64,000 bases of DNA, from NCBI GenBank assembly GCA_019090455.1, contig JAHRWA010000065.1, forward strand, positions 22,352 through 86,351, in the 5' to 3' direction. Below the pieces are notes generated by a model that saw only the letters and a program-made list of their open reading frames with translations, made no database searches and had not been told where the DNA came from. The stretch is from Pseudomonadales bacterium. Lineage in GTDB: Bacteria; Pseudomonadota; Gammaproteobacteria; Pseudomonadales; DC-out160. Shown here piece by piece: positions 18,003 to 26,786 of this stretch. Numbering within the stretch: the stretch's first letter is position 1; every line of letters starts with the position of its first letter. A program made the position numbers and the translations under genes.

Positions 18003-21000
18003 ATGATTTCATACAAATTGAAATTACCCAGTATCTGCTTAGGTGCTCTCATCTCCTTAGTCACCAGCTCGTTGGCTTGGAGTGATGACACGGAAATATT
18101 TTTTGGCGGTGCGGCTAGTGGTAGTTCCACTATTCGGCCCAATGTCTTGTTTGTTCTCGATACCTCAAGCTCGATGACATCGGTGGACGGTGGTAGTGTC
18201 AATAGGCTGGATAGAATGAAGGAGGCCTTACGTAATATTTTAAATGATTCCAATAATATTAACGTGGGCCTGATGCGATTTAGTAATCCGGGTGGGGCAT
18301 TACTGTATCCGGTGAGTAATATTGATGAAGTCGTTTCTACCGTGACTCAAGGTAGCGTATCCGCACGAATTGCGGAAAGCGCAGATGATGCAGAACAGCT
18401 CTCGACGGGTGAGATGACTTTGGATAATACACAGTTATCACTCAACACCATTGCCACTGGCGGCAGCAGTGGCGCTAGCATCGCTATCTCACGTCGTATC
18501 CAGAGTGGTACTGATGATGCGGAACAAAAACAAAATAATTCTATGTACCTGAACAGTTCCGATCTCGAGTTAATGAAAGACGGCAGCGATACTCAAAAAA
18601 TTGGTTTGCGCTTCGATACCATGGCCATTCCTGTGGGCGCGACTATTGAGTCAGCGGAGCTTGTTTTTACTGTGGATGAAAAGAAGTCTGGAGCCATCGC
18701 AATTGAAATATCAGGAGAGCTAGCGGACACCGGCACGTTTGATAGTGATTCAAAAGATGTGACCAATCGAACCCGCACCTCAGCATCGGTGTTATGGTCC
18801 ATGGTGGATTCGGAGCCACCAGTGAATGATCTGATAACCAGTGATGACATCACCAGTATTGTTCAGGAGATAGTGAATAATGGGGCTTGGGCTGCCAACA
18901 ATGCGATTACGCTGATTTTAGAACGAGACAGTGGTTCTGGCCTTCGGACCGTGGAATCATACGAGGGCGATGCTAGCGAAGCGGCTTTACTCAACGTGAC
19001 CTATAACACAGGTCCTGCGATACCGGGTACGCCAGCAGAACAAACCGTTGGGTTGCGATTTCAAACCGTTCTTGTTCCTCAAGGGGCTACGGTGACCAGC
19101 GCAGTGCTTAATTTTACCGTTGCAACGCCCTCTAGCGGTCTCACCTCCATGACGCTGAAGGGAGAGGGTGAGGATAATTCCGCTGCGTTCACTACTACAA
19201 ATTCCGACATTACTACCCGTTCACCAACCAGCGCGGCAGTGTCGTGGTCCAATGCCGACGACTGGACCGTCGCTGATGAAATTAAGTCTAGCCCGGATGT
19301 GACCTCTATTGTGCAGGAAATTGTTAGTAGGGGCGGGTGGTGTGGGGGCAACGCTATGACTATTTTGATTAAAGGGCTCGTGACGAATACAGCCAGTCGG
19401 TATCCCTATACTTACGATGATTCACCCTCAAATGCGCCTGAGTTACAAATTGAATATGATCCTAGCACTGTTCCTGCGGCGCCTCTCGGCTGTTTAGCGA
19501 AAGAATACACGGCACGTATCAGTTCGAGTACCGATGATGCGGAAGAAACCAGTAGTGGTTCCATGAGTTTGACGAGTTCGGATTTAGAATTGGTCAACGA
19601 TGGCAATGATCAAAAAGTGGGAATGCGATTTACCAATATGGATTTGGCCCACGGGGCGGTCATTACCAATGCCTACATTGAGTTCACTACAGATGAAACC
19701 ACCACTACGGCCACATCTTTGACAATAAAAGGTCAAGATACCGATAGCGCAAATACCTTCACTAGTACAGATGATGACATCTCTGATCGAACGTTAACGT
19801 CTAGTAGCGTCGCTTGGACCAGCGTTAGCGCGTGGTCCACTGAGGGTGCAGTCAATAGAACGCCTGACTTAAAAACGATTGTCCAGGAAATTGTCGACCG
19901 AACGGGCTGGGCTGAAGGCAATGACATGGCCTTTGTCATCACCGGTTCCGGTAAACGTGTTGCGGAAAGTTATAATGGCAGTTCTGGCCAGGCAGCGAGA
20001 TTGGTAGTTTGGGCAGAGAGTTCAGGTGGCGCTAGCTCTACCACTCGTACTGTGAGAGATGAGTTGCTGGATTTGGTGGATGAAATTCAATATAAAAGTG
20101 GTACGCCTATTGTTGATACCCTTTATGAAGCGGCACTCTATTACCGTGGCGAAGACGTAGACTACGGCCTCATGCGAGGGGGTAGTAGTTCTAGTCGTCG
20201 GGAGCATACTCGAGTCTCACATGCTGATTCCTATACTGGGGGTACCTTAAACCAACCGAGTGGTTGTACTGATGAGAATTTGAGTAGCACTGCCTGTCGA
20301 GCTGAAAATATTTCAGGGACGCCCACTTATGAGTCGCCGATAACGGAAGCTTGTCAGACCAATCATATTATATTGCTCTCTGATGGTAGCCCCAGCGTAA
20401 ATACCTCTGCGAGTAAGGTAAGAACCATGGCCGGGCTTTCTGGTTGTGCCGATAGCGGTAGTGCTGCGTGCGGCCCTGAGCTGTCTGCTTTCCTCTACAA
20501 TGAGGATCAAACAGCATTGTCGGGCGATCAAACCATCAAGACCTATACCATTGGATTTAATTTCACGGGTTCTTGGTTGAGAAGTATCGCTACGGGTGCG
20601 GGTGGTACTTTCTATGAAGCGGCGTCTTCTGCAGACTTAACGGATGCATTTGAATCTATCTTTAGGGAAATGCTGCAAACGGATACCACTTACGTATCAC
20701 CGGGCGTTACCATCAACAGCTTTACTCGTTTGACTCATCGAAACGAGTTGTACTACTCGCTATTTAAGCCGGATGAAAACCCGTTGTGGTCAGGAAATTT
20801 AAAACGATACAAACTGCAAAGCAACGCTGACATAATCGATGCCAATAGTAATGCGGCGGTGGACACAGCAACAGGCTTTTTCAAGTCAACGGCACAGAGC
20901 TTTTGGTCTAGTGTTGTGGATGGTTCCGATGTGACTGCCGGTGGTGCCGCTGAAAACCTCCCAACCGCAGCGCTGCGAAAAATCTATACCTATTATTCTT

Positions 21001-22670
21001 CGTCATCTTCAACAAATCTATCCAATGGTGTGAATGCATTTTCTGACTCGAATACAGCGCTGACGAAAACGTTGTTGGGAATTGGGTCAGAGTCAGATGC
21101 GTATCGTACTGACTTAGTGAATTGGAGTAGAGGTGTTGATGTATTAGATGCGGATAACGACTTTAATACCACAGAAGACCGTAATCAACTCAGTGATCCA
21201 TTGCATTCGCGCCCTCATTTGATTACTTATGGTGGCACTAATTTAAATCCAGATATCACTGTCTACTATGGCGATAACATGGGCTTTCTTCATGCCATTG
21301 ACGCGGATACCGGCGAAGAGCTATTTTCCTTTATTCCCGAATTGCTACTGCCTAACTTAGATACCCTGTACACCAATTCAAGTGCTGATTCTCATCTCTA
21401 CGGCATTGACGGTGCGGTGAGTTCTTGGGTCAAAGACGTGGATGGGGATTCTACTATTGATCCGCTAGATGGTGATCATGCTCATCTTTATTTTGGTTTG
21501 CGTCGAGGTGGGAATAACTATTATGCCTTGGATGTGACAGATCGCTCTAACCCTACAGTGCTATGGACTATTGAGGGTGGCAGCGGTGACTTTGGTAACT
21601 TGGCACAGACCTGGTCGCGTCCAGTGAATACGGTGGTCACCATTGGTAACACTCAACACGATGTGCTTATCTTCACTGGTGGCTATGATGCGGATCAAGA
21701 TGATGTATCGGTTAGAACCCCAGATAACGAAGGGGGTGCTATCTATATGGTTGATGCGAGCACGGGTGCCTTATTGTGGTCAGCGGGTACGAGTGTGCAA
21801 GATGACACTACCGTTAGCGATATGATTTACAGCATTCCCTCTTCGGTGAAGGCAATTGATGTGAATAACGATGGCCAGACAGATCAGTTTTATGTCGGGG
21901 ATATGGGCGGGCAGCTTTGGCGGTTCGATATTACCCACGGTAATAATGTGAACTCCTTGGTGAGCGGTGGCGTTATAGCGGATATATCTGGCTCAAGTGC
22001 AGCAGATAATCGCCGGTTCTATCATGCGCCAGATATCTCAGTGGTTGTGAGCGACGCTGTGAGAAAACTTGCTATTACATTTGGCTCTGGTTGGCAGGCA
22101 CATCCTCTCGATACAGGTACTGAAAATCGTTTTTACGCTATGTTTTCTGAAGACGTGACCTCTGCACCTGCGAGTTATATTAAATATACGGAATCGGATT
22201 TTTACAATGCGACCCTTGATACCCTCGATGTTGGGAGTGATTCGGCTCAAACGTTGGCTCAGGCTGAATTGGATTCTAAGCAAGGTTGGTACATAAAGTT
22301 AGAAAATGCCGGTGAGAAAGTATTGTCATCCAGTACCACTTCCAGTGGAACGGTTTATTTTACGACTTATGAACCTACGCCGTCCGGCAGCTCTTGTATT
22401 GCTCAAGCGGGTACACCTAGGCTATACAAAGTGAATGTATCGGATGCAACAGCAACAGAGGATTTGGATAATTCAGGTGACACGGATAATCTCACTAAGA
22501 ATGATCGCTCTTATGTATTAAGAACTGCAGGATTACCGCCAGAACCCGCGCGGCTAAAAGTGAAAGATGCGGATGGAACGACTCGATCTGTATTGTGTGT
22601 GGGCACAGAGTGTGAAGCGATGGATGATAGTGGTTCCATCACCAAAACTTATTGGACTGTGGAAGAGTAA
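18003..22670 (+). CDS. pilY1: Type IV pilus tip adhesin/assembly factor PilY1 with nested modules
   Basis: About 1555 residues from ATG 18003, chosen because GAGG lies 8 nt upstream; a start at 17988 has no ribosome binding site. A signal peptide (ICLGALISLVTSSLAW) precedes a von Willebrand A domain with an intact MIDAS sequence DTSSSM near residue 57. The vWA fold is interrupted at about residues 115-680 by three homologous beta-sandwich units, each ending in a [TI]IVQEIV...GW..GN motif, two of which open with DDAE. It resumes with ILLSDGSPS. The C-terminal half is the PilY1 beta-propeller (PilC domain) with calcium-binding DVNNDGQTD near 1286. PilY1 acts at the pilus tip in retraction and adhesion. 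Typical PilY1 proteins are about 1100-1200 residues, so the modules explain the extra length. Confidence 0.93.
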   Translation: MISYKLKLPSICLGALISLVTSSLAWSDDTEIFFGGAASGSSTIRPNVLFVLDTSSSMTSVDGGSVNRLDRMKEALRNILNDSNNINVGLMRFSNPGGALLYPVSNIDEVVSTVTQGSVSARIAESADDAEQLSTGEMTLDNTQLSLNTIATGGSSGASIAISRRIQSGTDDAEQKQNNSMYLNSSDLELMKDGSDTQKIGLRFDTMAIPVGATIESAELVFTVDEKKSGAIAIEISGELADTGTFDSDSKDVTNRTRTSASVLWSMVDSEPPVNDLITSDDITSIVQEIVNNGAWAANNAITLILERDSGSGLRTVESYEGDASEAALLNVTYNTGPAIPGTPAEQTVGLRFQTVLVPQGATVTSAVLNFTVATPSSGLTSMTLKGEGEDNSAAFTTTNSDITTRSPTSAAVSWSNADDWTVADEIKSSPDVTSIVQEIVSRGGWCGGNAMTILIKGLVTNTASRYPYTYDDSPSNAPELQIEYDPSTVPAAPLGCLAKEYTARISSSTDDAEETSSGSMSLTSSDLELVNDGNDQKVGMRFTNMDLAHGAVITNAYIEFTTDETTTTATSLTIKGQDTDSANTFTSTDDDISDRTLTSSSVAWTSVSAWSTEGAVNRTPDLKTIVQEIVDRTGWAEGNDMAFVITGSGKRVAESYNGSSGQAARLVVWAESSGGASSTTRTVRDELLDLVDEIQYKSGTPIVDTLYEAALYYRGEDVDYGLMRGGSSSSRREHTRVSHADSYTGGTLNQPSGCTDENLSSTACRAENISGTPTYESPITEACQTNHIILLSDGSPSVNTSASKVRTMAGLSGCADSGSAACGPELSAFLYNEDQTALSGDQTIKTYTIGFNFTGSWLRSIATGAGGTFYEAASSADLTDAFESIFREMLQTDTTYVSPGVTINSFTRLTHRNELYYSLFKPDENPLWSGNLKRYKLQSNADIIDANSNAAVDTATGFFKSTAQSFWSSVVDGSDVTAGGAAENLPTAALRKIYTYYSSSSSTNLSNGVNAFSDSNTALTKTLLGIGSESDAYRTDLVNWSRGVDVLDADNDFNTTEDRNQLSDPLHSRPHLITYGGTNLNPDITVYYGDNMGFLHAIDADTGEELFSFIPELLLPNLDTLYTNSSADSHLYGIDGAVSSWVKDVDGDSTIDPLDGDHAHLYFGLRRGGNNYYALDVTDRSNPTVLWTIEGGSGDFGNLAQTWSRPVNTVVTIGNTQHDVLIFTGGYDADQDDVSVRTPDNEGGAIYMVDASTGALLWSAGTSVQDDTTVSDMIYSIPSSVKAIDVNNDGQTDQFYVGDMGGQLWRFDITHGNNVNSLVSGGVIADISGSSAADNRRFYHAPDISVVVSDAVRKLAITFGSGWQAHPLDTGTENRFYAMFSEDVTSAPASYIKYTESDFYNATLDTLDVGSDSAQTLAQAELDSKQGWYIKLENAGEKVLSSSTTSSGTVYFTTYEPTPSGSSCIAQAGTPRLYKVNVSDATATEDLDNSGDTDNLTKNDRSYVLRTAGLPPEPARLKVKDADGTTRSVLCVGTECEAMDDSGSITKTYWTVEE

Positions 22671-22699
22671 CTAAATCTAAATTGGAATAGGAATAGCAA

Positions 22700-23170
22700 A
22701 TGAACAGTCGAATTGTTACGCGTCAACACGCAGGCTTTACCCTAATGGAATTGATGATTGCAGTTGTGATCATCGGAATACTGGCTGCTGTCGCGACGCC
22801 GATATATATGGAAGGTGTAAAAAAATCTCGACGTTCAGATGCACAAGGGGCGCTATCCAGTTTTGCGTCGTCCATGGCGCGCTATCATACTCGAAATAAT
22901 TTTTATACCGGTGCCGGTACAACAGGCGGAGGGGACACCGGTGCGCCCACTATTTTTCCTACAGAATCACCGATTGACAGTGGAACGAAGTTCTATGACT
23001 TGACGATTGTGGCCGCGACTAGTTCAGCCTATACACTGCGGGCGACTCCAAAAAATGGTCAGGCAGGTGACGGTATCATTGAAATTAACTCTCTGGGAGT
23101 GAAGAGTTGGGATGAGAACGATGATGGAGATGTTGTCGATAGTGGTGAAAACGATTGGAGTAGAGGTTAA
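22700..23170 (+). CDS. pilE: Type IV pilin-like protein PilE
   Basis: The 156-residue protein has the leader HAGFTLMELMIAVVIIGIL, cleaved after Gly with Glu at +5, and the PilE-type VKKSRRSDAQGALSSFASS segment. It resembles the PilE minor pilins that follow pilY1 in Pseudomonas-like clusters. An AGGAAT motif precedes the ATG. The C-terminus lacks the disulphide loop of major pilins. Last gene of operon 1. Confidence 0.9.
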   Translation: MNSRIVTRQHAGFTLMELMIAVVIIGILAAVATPIYMEGVKKSRRSDAQGALSSFASSMARYHTRNNFYTGAGTTGGGDTGAPTIFPTESPIDSGTKFYDLTIVAATSSAYTLRATPKNGQAGDGIIEINSLGVKSWDENDDGDVVDSGENDWSRG

Positions 23171-23191
23171 AATTTCAAGTTTTAAAAATCG

Positions 23192-23230
23192 TTTTTAAAT
23201 GCTGAAGACCTTTTTTAAATGTTGAAAATC
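23192..23230. repeat. 19-20 bp imperfect tandem duplication after pilE
   Basis: Units at 23192-23210 (tttttaaatgctgaagacc) and 23211-23230 are adjacent near-copies starting 22 bp after the pilE stop. Confidence 0.6.
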
Positions 23231-23263
23231 TAATATCAAAGGTCAATGATCAAACGGTAAAGT

Positions 23264-23300
23264 TAAATCCAGATTAGCCCGCTAGTCTAAACTGGATTTA
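23264..23300. terminator. Hairpin between pilE and the HIT gene
   Basis: TAAATCCAG (23264-23272) pairs with CTGGATTTA (23292-23300), and an inner TTAG/CTAA extends the stem. It lies between two convergent genes and may end both transcripts, although no long T-run follows. Three GTCACTA copies lie just downstream (23314-23358). Confidence 0.45.
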
Positions 23301-23373
23301 ACGAATCTAATTCGTCACTAATAACTTTAACCTGTCACTAAAATCGTCATCGTCACTAATTTAGTTAACTCAA

Positions 23374-23799
23374 TTAGCCAGTGATACAGGCTCTTATCTT
23401 TTCTGCGATCACTTTCAGTTTTTCCTGATCGGCAAATTCCGCTGTATGGCCTTTGATGCCAAATAATGAGCCTGGTAAAACGTGGAAATGAAAATGAGGA
23501 ACACTCTGGCCTGCTACCTTCCCGTTGTGTTGAAATACAGTAGAGCCGTCTATCTCCATCGCTTTTTCAACCGCTTTTCCCACTAGCCTGACTGTTCGCA
23601 TACAGGCCGTTGAGGCGGAATCGGATAAATCATAAATTGTCGTTGCACTCTCTTTGGGGATCACTAGGATATGGCCATCGGTCTGTGGCATAACGTCCAT
23701 AAACGCGAGTGTTTCTTCATCCTCAAAAATCTTGATACAAGGTGCTTCGCCTCTCAATATTTTGGCAAATATATTGTTATCGTCGTATGTGCTTTCCAT
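23374..23799 (-). CDS. HIT family (histidine triad) nucleotide-binding protein
   Basis: The 141-residue protein is a histidine-triad hydrolase of the HinT/Fhit superfamily, acting on nucleotide phosphoramidates or dinucleoside polyphosphates. Diagnostic features are NIFAKILRGEAPCIKIFED at the N-terminus, GHILVIPKE in the middle and the triad HFHFHVLPG near residue 108. The start was set at 23799 (MESTYDDNN) because AGGA lies 8 nt upstream; an upstream methionine at 23829 has none. It stands alone between pilE and a divergent hydrolase gene. Confidence 0.92.
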   Translation of the reverse strand: MESTYDDNNIFAKILRGEAPCIKIFEDEETLAFMDVMPQTDGHILVIPKESATTIYDLSDSASTACMRTVRLVGKAVEKAMEIDGSTVFQHNGKVAGQSVPHFHFHVLPGSLFGIKGHTAEFADQEKLKVIAEKIRACITG

Positions 23800-23944
23800 A
23801 TTTTCATTCCTGTGATGTGATTCGATCAAAAGTGTGAATTAAACTGAGCGCTGTGTCTATAAAAAGGGGGTTCAAGTTTTCGATACACCTTAGGCCTGTT
23901 TTATTTATCAATGTCGCTGGTTGTATGTTCTATACTCCAGGCGT

Positions 23945-23982
23945 AGTCAAATTACAAATAGCGAGTCGAATTACAAATAGTG
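23945..23982. repeat. 19-bp tandem duplication
   Basis: Units agtcaaattacaaatagcg (23945-23963) and agtcgaattacaaatagtg (23964-23982) lie in the leader region of the alpha/beta hydrolase gene. Confidence 0.8.
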
Positions 23983-24023
23983 GCTTTATTTAAAAGGGAT
24001 GGTAATCAAAAGGGAAAGGATAA

Positions 24024-25007
24024 GTGGCCAAATACGAATTTGAGCAGGTGATCTCTGAGTCAGTTATGGTGACTTTGCCTACTGGGGATCAGTTGCACAT
24101 GAAACGTTTGCGAGTGGCGTCAGATTCATCATACGCTACTCCCGTATTTATGTTGCATGGTGTTGTTGAAGATGGCCGCATTTTTTATTCTCCCCGAGGG
24201 GGTGGTCTAGCCTATTTTTTAGCGCAACAAGGGTTTGATGTCTTTGTTGTCGATTTAAGAGGTAAGGGCAGTAGTTGGCCTTCGCTTAATCGCGGAAAAC
24301 CCTCAAAAGGTAAAGACGATGAGACCGAACCTTCAGATGCAGCATACGGGGCTTATGAGGTGGTAACACAAGATTTACCCGCGTTGATCAATGAGATGAG
24401 AATGCTAACGGGTGGGTTACCTTGGATCTGGGTCACTCATGGATGGGGAGGGGTGCTGGCTACGGCTCATATGGCTCGTTATCCGGAACGTGCCACTGGC
24501 ATACTGGGAGTAGTACATTTTGCCTCCCGCCGTACAGTAAAAGTGAATAGCTTTCGTAAACGTGTGCTTTTGGATTGGTGGTGGAACCGTTGGGGACAAT
24601 GGCTGGTGAGATATAAAGGCTACTTACCGGCGCGTTTTTGGGGATATGGCGTGTCGGATGAAGCGGCGGGTATTCACCAAGATATGATTACTTGGTCAAG
24701 CCAGGCTGAATGGGTGGATCAAAATGATGGTTTTGATTATCGGTCAGCGGTTTTGTTGATGAGTGAAAAACCTGCCAGTTTATATTTTGCCTCTGTTACC
24801 GATAGTGGGTTTGCCGATAAAGATGATATTCGAGATTTCATGAAGCATCATGGCGAACATGACGGTAGATTGGTGCTACTAGGTAAGGCGCTAGGTAATC
24901 GCCGAGATTACAATGCCGTGGAAATGTTAGTGCACGAAGATGCGCAGGAGGATCACTTTCCGTTGATGTTGAGCTGGATGATGGAAGTCGGCGGTGAAGT
25001 GATGTGA
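24024..25007 (+). CDS. Alpha/beta-hydrolase fold protein lacking the nucleophile serine
   Basis: A 327-residue alpha/beta-hydrolase. The oxyanion-hole strand is VFMLHGVVEDGRIF near residue 43, a second strand FDVFVVDLRGKGSSW follows, and the nucleophile elbow reads WVTHGWGGVL, in which residue 140 is Gly (codon GGA at 24441) where GxSxG hydrolases have Ser. A possible catalytic His remains in DAQEDHFPL near the C-terminus. The protein may be a non-catalytic member or use another residue. It has no signal peptide. The GTG start at 24024 follows AAGGGAAAGGA. The next gene is mlaA on the same strand. The fold is confident; activity is doubtful. Confidence 0.8.
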   Translation: MAKYEFEQVISESVMVTLPTGDQLHMKRLRVASDSSYATPVFMLHGVVEDGRIFYSPRGGGLAYFLAQQGFDVFVVDLRGKGSSWPSLNRGKPSKGKDDETEPSDAAYGAYEVVTQDLPALINEMRMLTGGLPWIWVTHGWGGVLATAHMARYPERATGILGVVHFASRRTVKVNSFRKRVLLDWWWNRWGQWLVRYKGYLPARFWGYGVSDEAAGIHQDMITWSSQAEWVDQNDGFDYRSAVLLMSEKPASLYFASVTDSGFADKDDIRDFMKHHGEHDGRLVLLGKALGNRRDYNAVEMLVHEDAQEDHFPLMLSWMMEVGGEVM

Positions 25008-25045
25008 TACTCTCCCCGTTAGCGCCCTAATGTTGTTAAAACGAT

Positions 25046-25090
25046 AGTGTTGCTAGAACAAGAGTGTTACTAAAGCTAGAGTGTTACGAT
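25046..25090. repeat. 17-bp tandem repeat upstream of mlaA
   Basis: Units at 25046-25062 and 25063-25079 (agtgttgctagaacaag, agtgttactaaagctag) plus a partial third copy. The third copy region creates in-frame alternative GTG starts for mlaA. Confidence 0.75.
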
Positions 25091-25114
25091 TTTATTCAGG
25101 GGAGAAAAAAAGGG

Positions 25115-25951
25115 ATGACCTCAGTTTGTTGTTATGTTGTAGGAGAGAATAGGAACAGGCTAGTCTTCCTACAAGCGTTTGCGTCCTTCACCAGTCTATT
25201 TTCTTTTTGGCGGTTTTTTAAGGGTGCCTTTCCACTGATATTATTAGCTACATTTGCTGTGGGTGGATTAGTTCATTCAGCCACCGTATCAGCCTCCGAA
25301 GAGGATCCGCTTGAGAAGGTTAATCGTAAGGTTTTCAAGTTTAATGACAGGGTTGATCGTTACAGTTTGAAACCTATTGCTAAAGTGTATAAGAAAATAA
25401 CGCCCAGTTGGATGCGTGCTGGCGTCAGTCACTTTTTCAGTAATTTGAATGATGTATCGGTGACGGTCAATGATTTGCTGCAGTTCAAATTTGCGCAAGC
25501 AGGATCGGACTCTATTCGTTTCGCCTTGAATACCACTGTTGGATTATTGGGTACCGTAGATGTTGCATCCAAATTGAATTTTCCAAAACATGATGAGGAT
25601 TTTGGGCAAACGCTGGGGAAGTGGGGGCTTCCTGCGGGGCCTTATATTGTCTTGCCGCTATTGGGGCCTTATACGACTCGCGGGACGTTGGCTTATCCCG
25701 CTGAAAATTACCTTTCTTACTACCCGCATGTGTCAGAACCTGCTGATCGCAACGTCGCATTAGCCGTAGAATATATCGATAAAAGAGCGAAACTATTGGC
25801 AGCGGAAGCTTTTATATCAGGAGATCGGTATGCGTTTGTTCGTGATGCTTACTTACAGCAACGAGAGTTTTTAACCCAGGACGGTGCTGTCGACGACGGG
25901 TTTTTAGATTATGAAGATGAGGATGATTTCTATGATGAAGAGTTTGAATAG
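25115..25951 (+). CDS. mlaA: MlaA/VacJ family outer-membrane lipid-asymmetry protein
   Basis: A 278-residue MlaA (VacJ) homologue, the outer-membrane component that removes misplaced phospholipids and hands them to MlaC. The conserved body starts DPLEKVNRKVFKFNDRVDRY and includes the LPAGPYIVLPLLGPYTTR segment and a C-terminal acidic tail. It has an N-terminal hydrophobic export segment (FPLILLATFAVGGLVHSA), but no lipobox cysteine before DPLE, whereas the classical protein is a lipoprotein. Start set at ATG 25115 with GGGGAG upstream; a GTG at 25064 lies in a repeat. The mlaA, PilZ gene, rssB, rssC order matches Pseudomonas. Confidence 0.92.
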   Translation: MTSVCCYVVGENRNRLVFLQAFASFTSLFSFWRFFKGAFPLILLATFAVGGLVHSATVSASEEDPLEKVNRKVFKFNDRVDRYSLKPIAKVYKKITPSWMRAGVSHFFSNLNDVSVTVNDLLQFKFAQAGSDSIRFALNTTVGLLGTVDVASKLNFPKHDEDFGQTLGKWGLPAGPYIVLPLLGPYTTRGTLAYPAENYLSYYPHVSEPADRNVALAVEYIDKRAKLLAAEAFISGDRYAFVRDAYLQQREFLTQDGAVDDGFLDYEDEDDFYDEEFE

Positions 25952-26021
25952 GGCGTTTTTATCGGTATTGCGCTTTAACCCTTGTTATCCTTTTTCTCCC
26001 CTTTATTCTTATTGGTCCAGC

Positions 26022-26369
26022 TTAGCCTTTAATTTGCTTAATAACGACGCCGACTTCAAATTTATGCTGATCGGGCATGGCTGAAACTCGCATTACTTCA
26101 ACGGAGGCACTAAGGCTAGAATAATCTGCGCTATCGGTAGGTACCGTTAACTGAAGGTTGTCACCGATTTTTAATTTCTTATCGGTTTGTAACAACATAC
26201 CCGCTCCGCTCAAGTTTATGCATCGGCCGTCATAACGCTCCGTTTTATTGCGATAGGTATAAGTGATCATGGTGTCCATGCGCATGCGTATGAAATTACG
26301 TTTTTCATCGAAGGATCTCTCCACTGATGAATTGTTGTTTTTAGTTTGTTGAAAATCTCTAGTATCCAT
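26022..26369 (-). CDS. PilZ domain protein
   Basis: The 115-residue protein is a single PilZ domain, the family that binds cyclic di-GMP. The RxxxR element is in EKRNFIRMRM near residue 25, and the second element reads NLSGAGML near residue 54, fitting the (D/N)xSxxG pattern. The beta-barrel strands follow (KIGDNLQLTVP, ASVEVMRVSAM, FEVGVVIKQI). An ATG start at 26369 is preferred over a TTG at 26384. The same position in Pseudomonas, between vacJ and rssB, also holds a small PilZ-type gene. It probably links c-di-GMP to a process here, perhaps pili. Confidence 0.87.
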   Translation of the reverse strand: MDTRDFQQTKNNNSSVERSFDEKRNFIRMRMDTMITYTYRNKTERYDGRCINLSGAGMLLQTDKKLKIGDNLQLTVPTDSADYSSLSASVEVMRVSAMPDQHKFEVGVVIKQIKG

Positions 26370-26786
26370 AGGGCTTCTGTTCAACTGTATTGGAGTGTTG
26401 GTGGCTGTTGACCAGCCCGCATTTTCTGATTCATACCAGAATATCAGGCTTAGAGCCCCTACCTATTTATCGTCTGCATACAGACAAATACACTATCGGG
26501 ATAAATGGTAACGCATCCAGTATAACAGGGGATTTCGATTTCGCTATTCTGGTTACAAATTCGCTACTTGATGCTGGGATAATGACAAATCCGCAATGAA
26601 TGGCGTCAAAAAACTGCCATTAAATGAATCACTTTGTACTTGCCACTCAAAATTCATGGGAGTAGGGTTGAAGTGGCTGACATGTCAAACAATAGAACGT
26701 CTAGAGCGTCCAATTTAAGTCGCCAAAATTGAGTGTGAAACAGCTGAAATTAGATAGCAAAGGGGTCGGGCATACCGTAATTACAT
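26370..26786. other. Divergent intergenic region between the PilZ gene and rssB
   Basis: This 417-bp stretch separates two divergent genes and must contain both promoters. It holds small imperfect inverted repeats (for example GTCTGCATACAGAC) but no convincing gene; a 69-codon + strand frame inside it has no ribosome binding site and no family likeness. Confidence 0.5.

Noticed and set aside
18346..20035. DDAE-type repeats in PilY1 considered as RTX or EF-hand calcium repeats
   Set aside because: They lack the GGxGxD nonapeptide or EF-hand spacing; they are large beta-sandwich modules instead.
26390..26599. 69-codon frame upstream of rssB
   Set aside because: No start signal or family match; overlaps the promoter region of the divergent PilZ gene.
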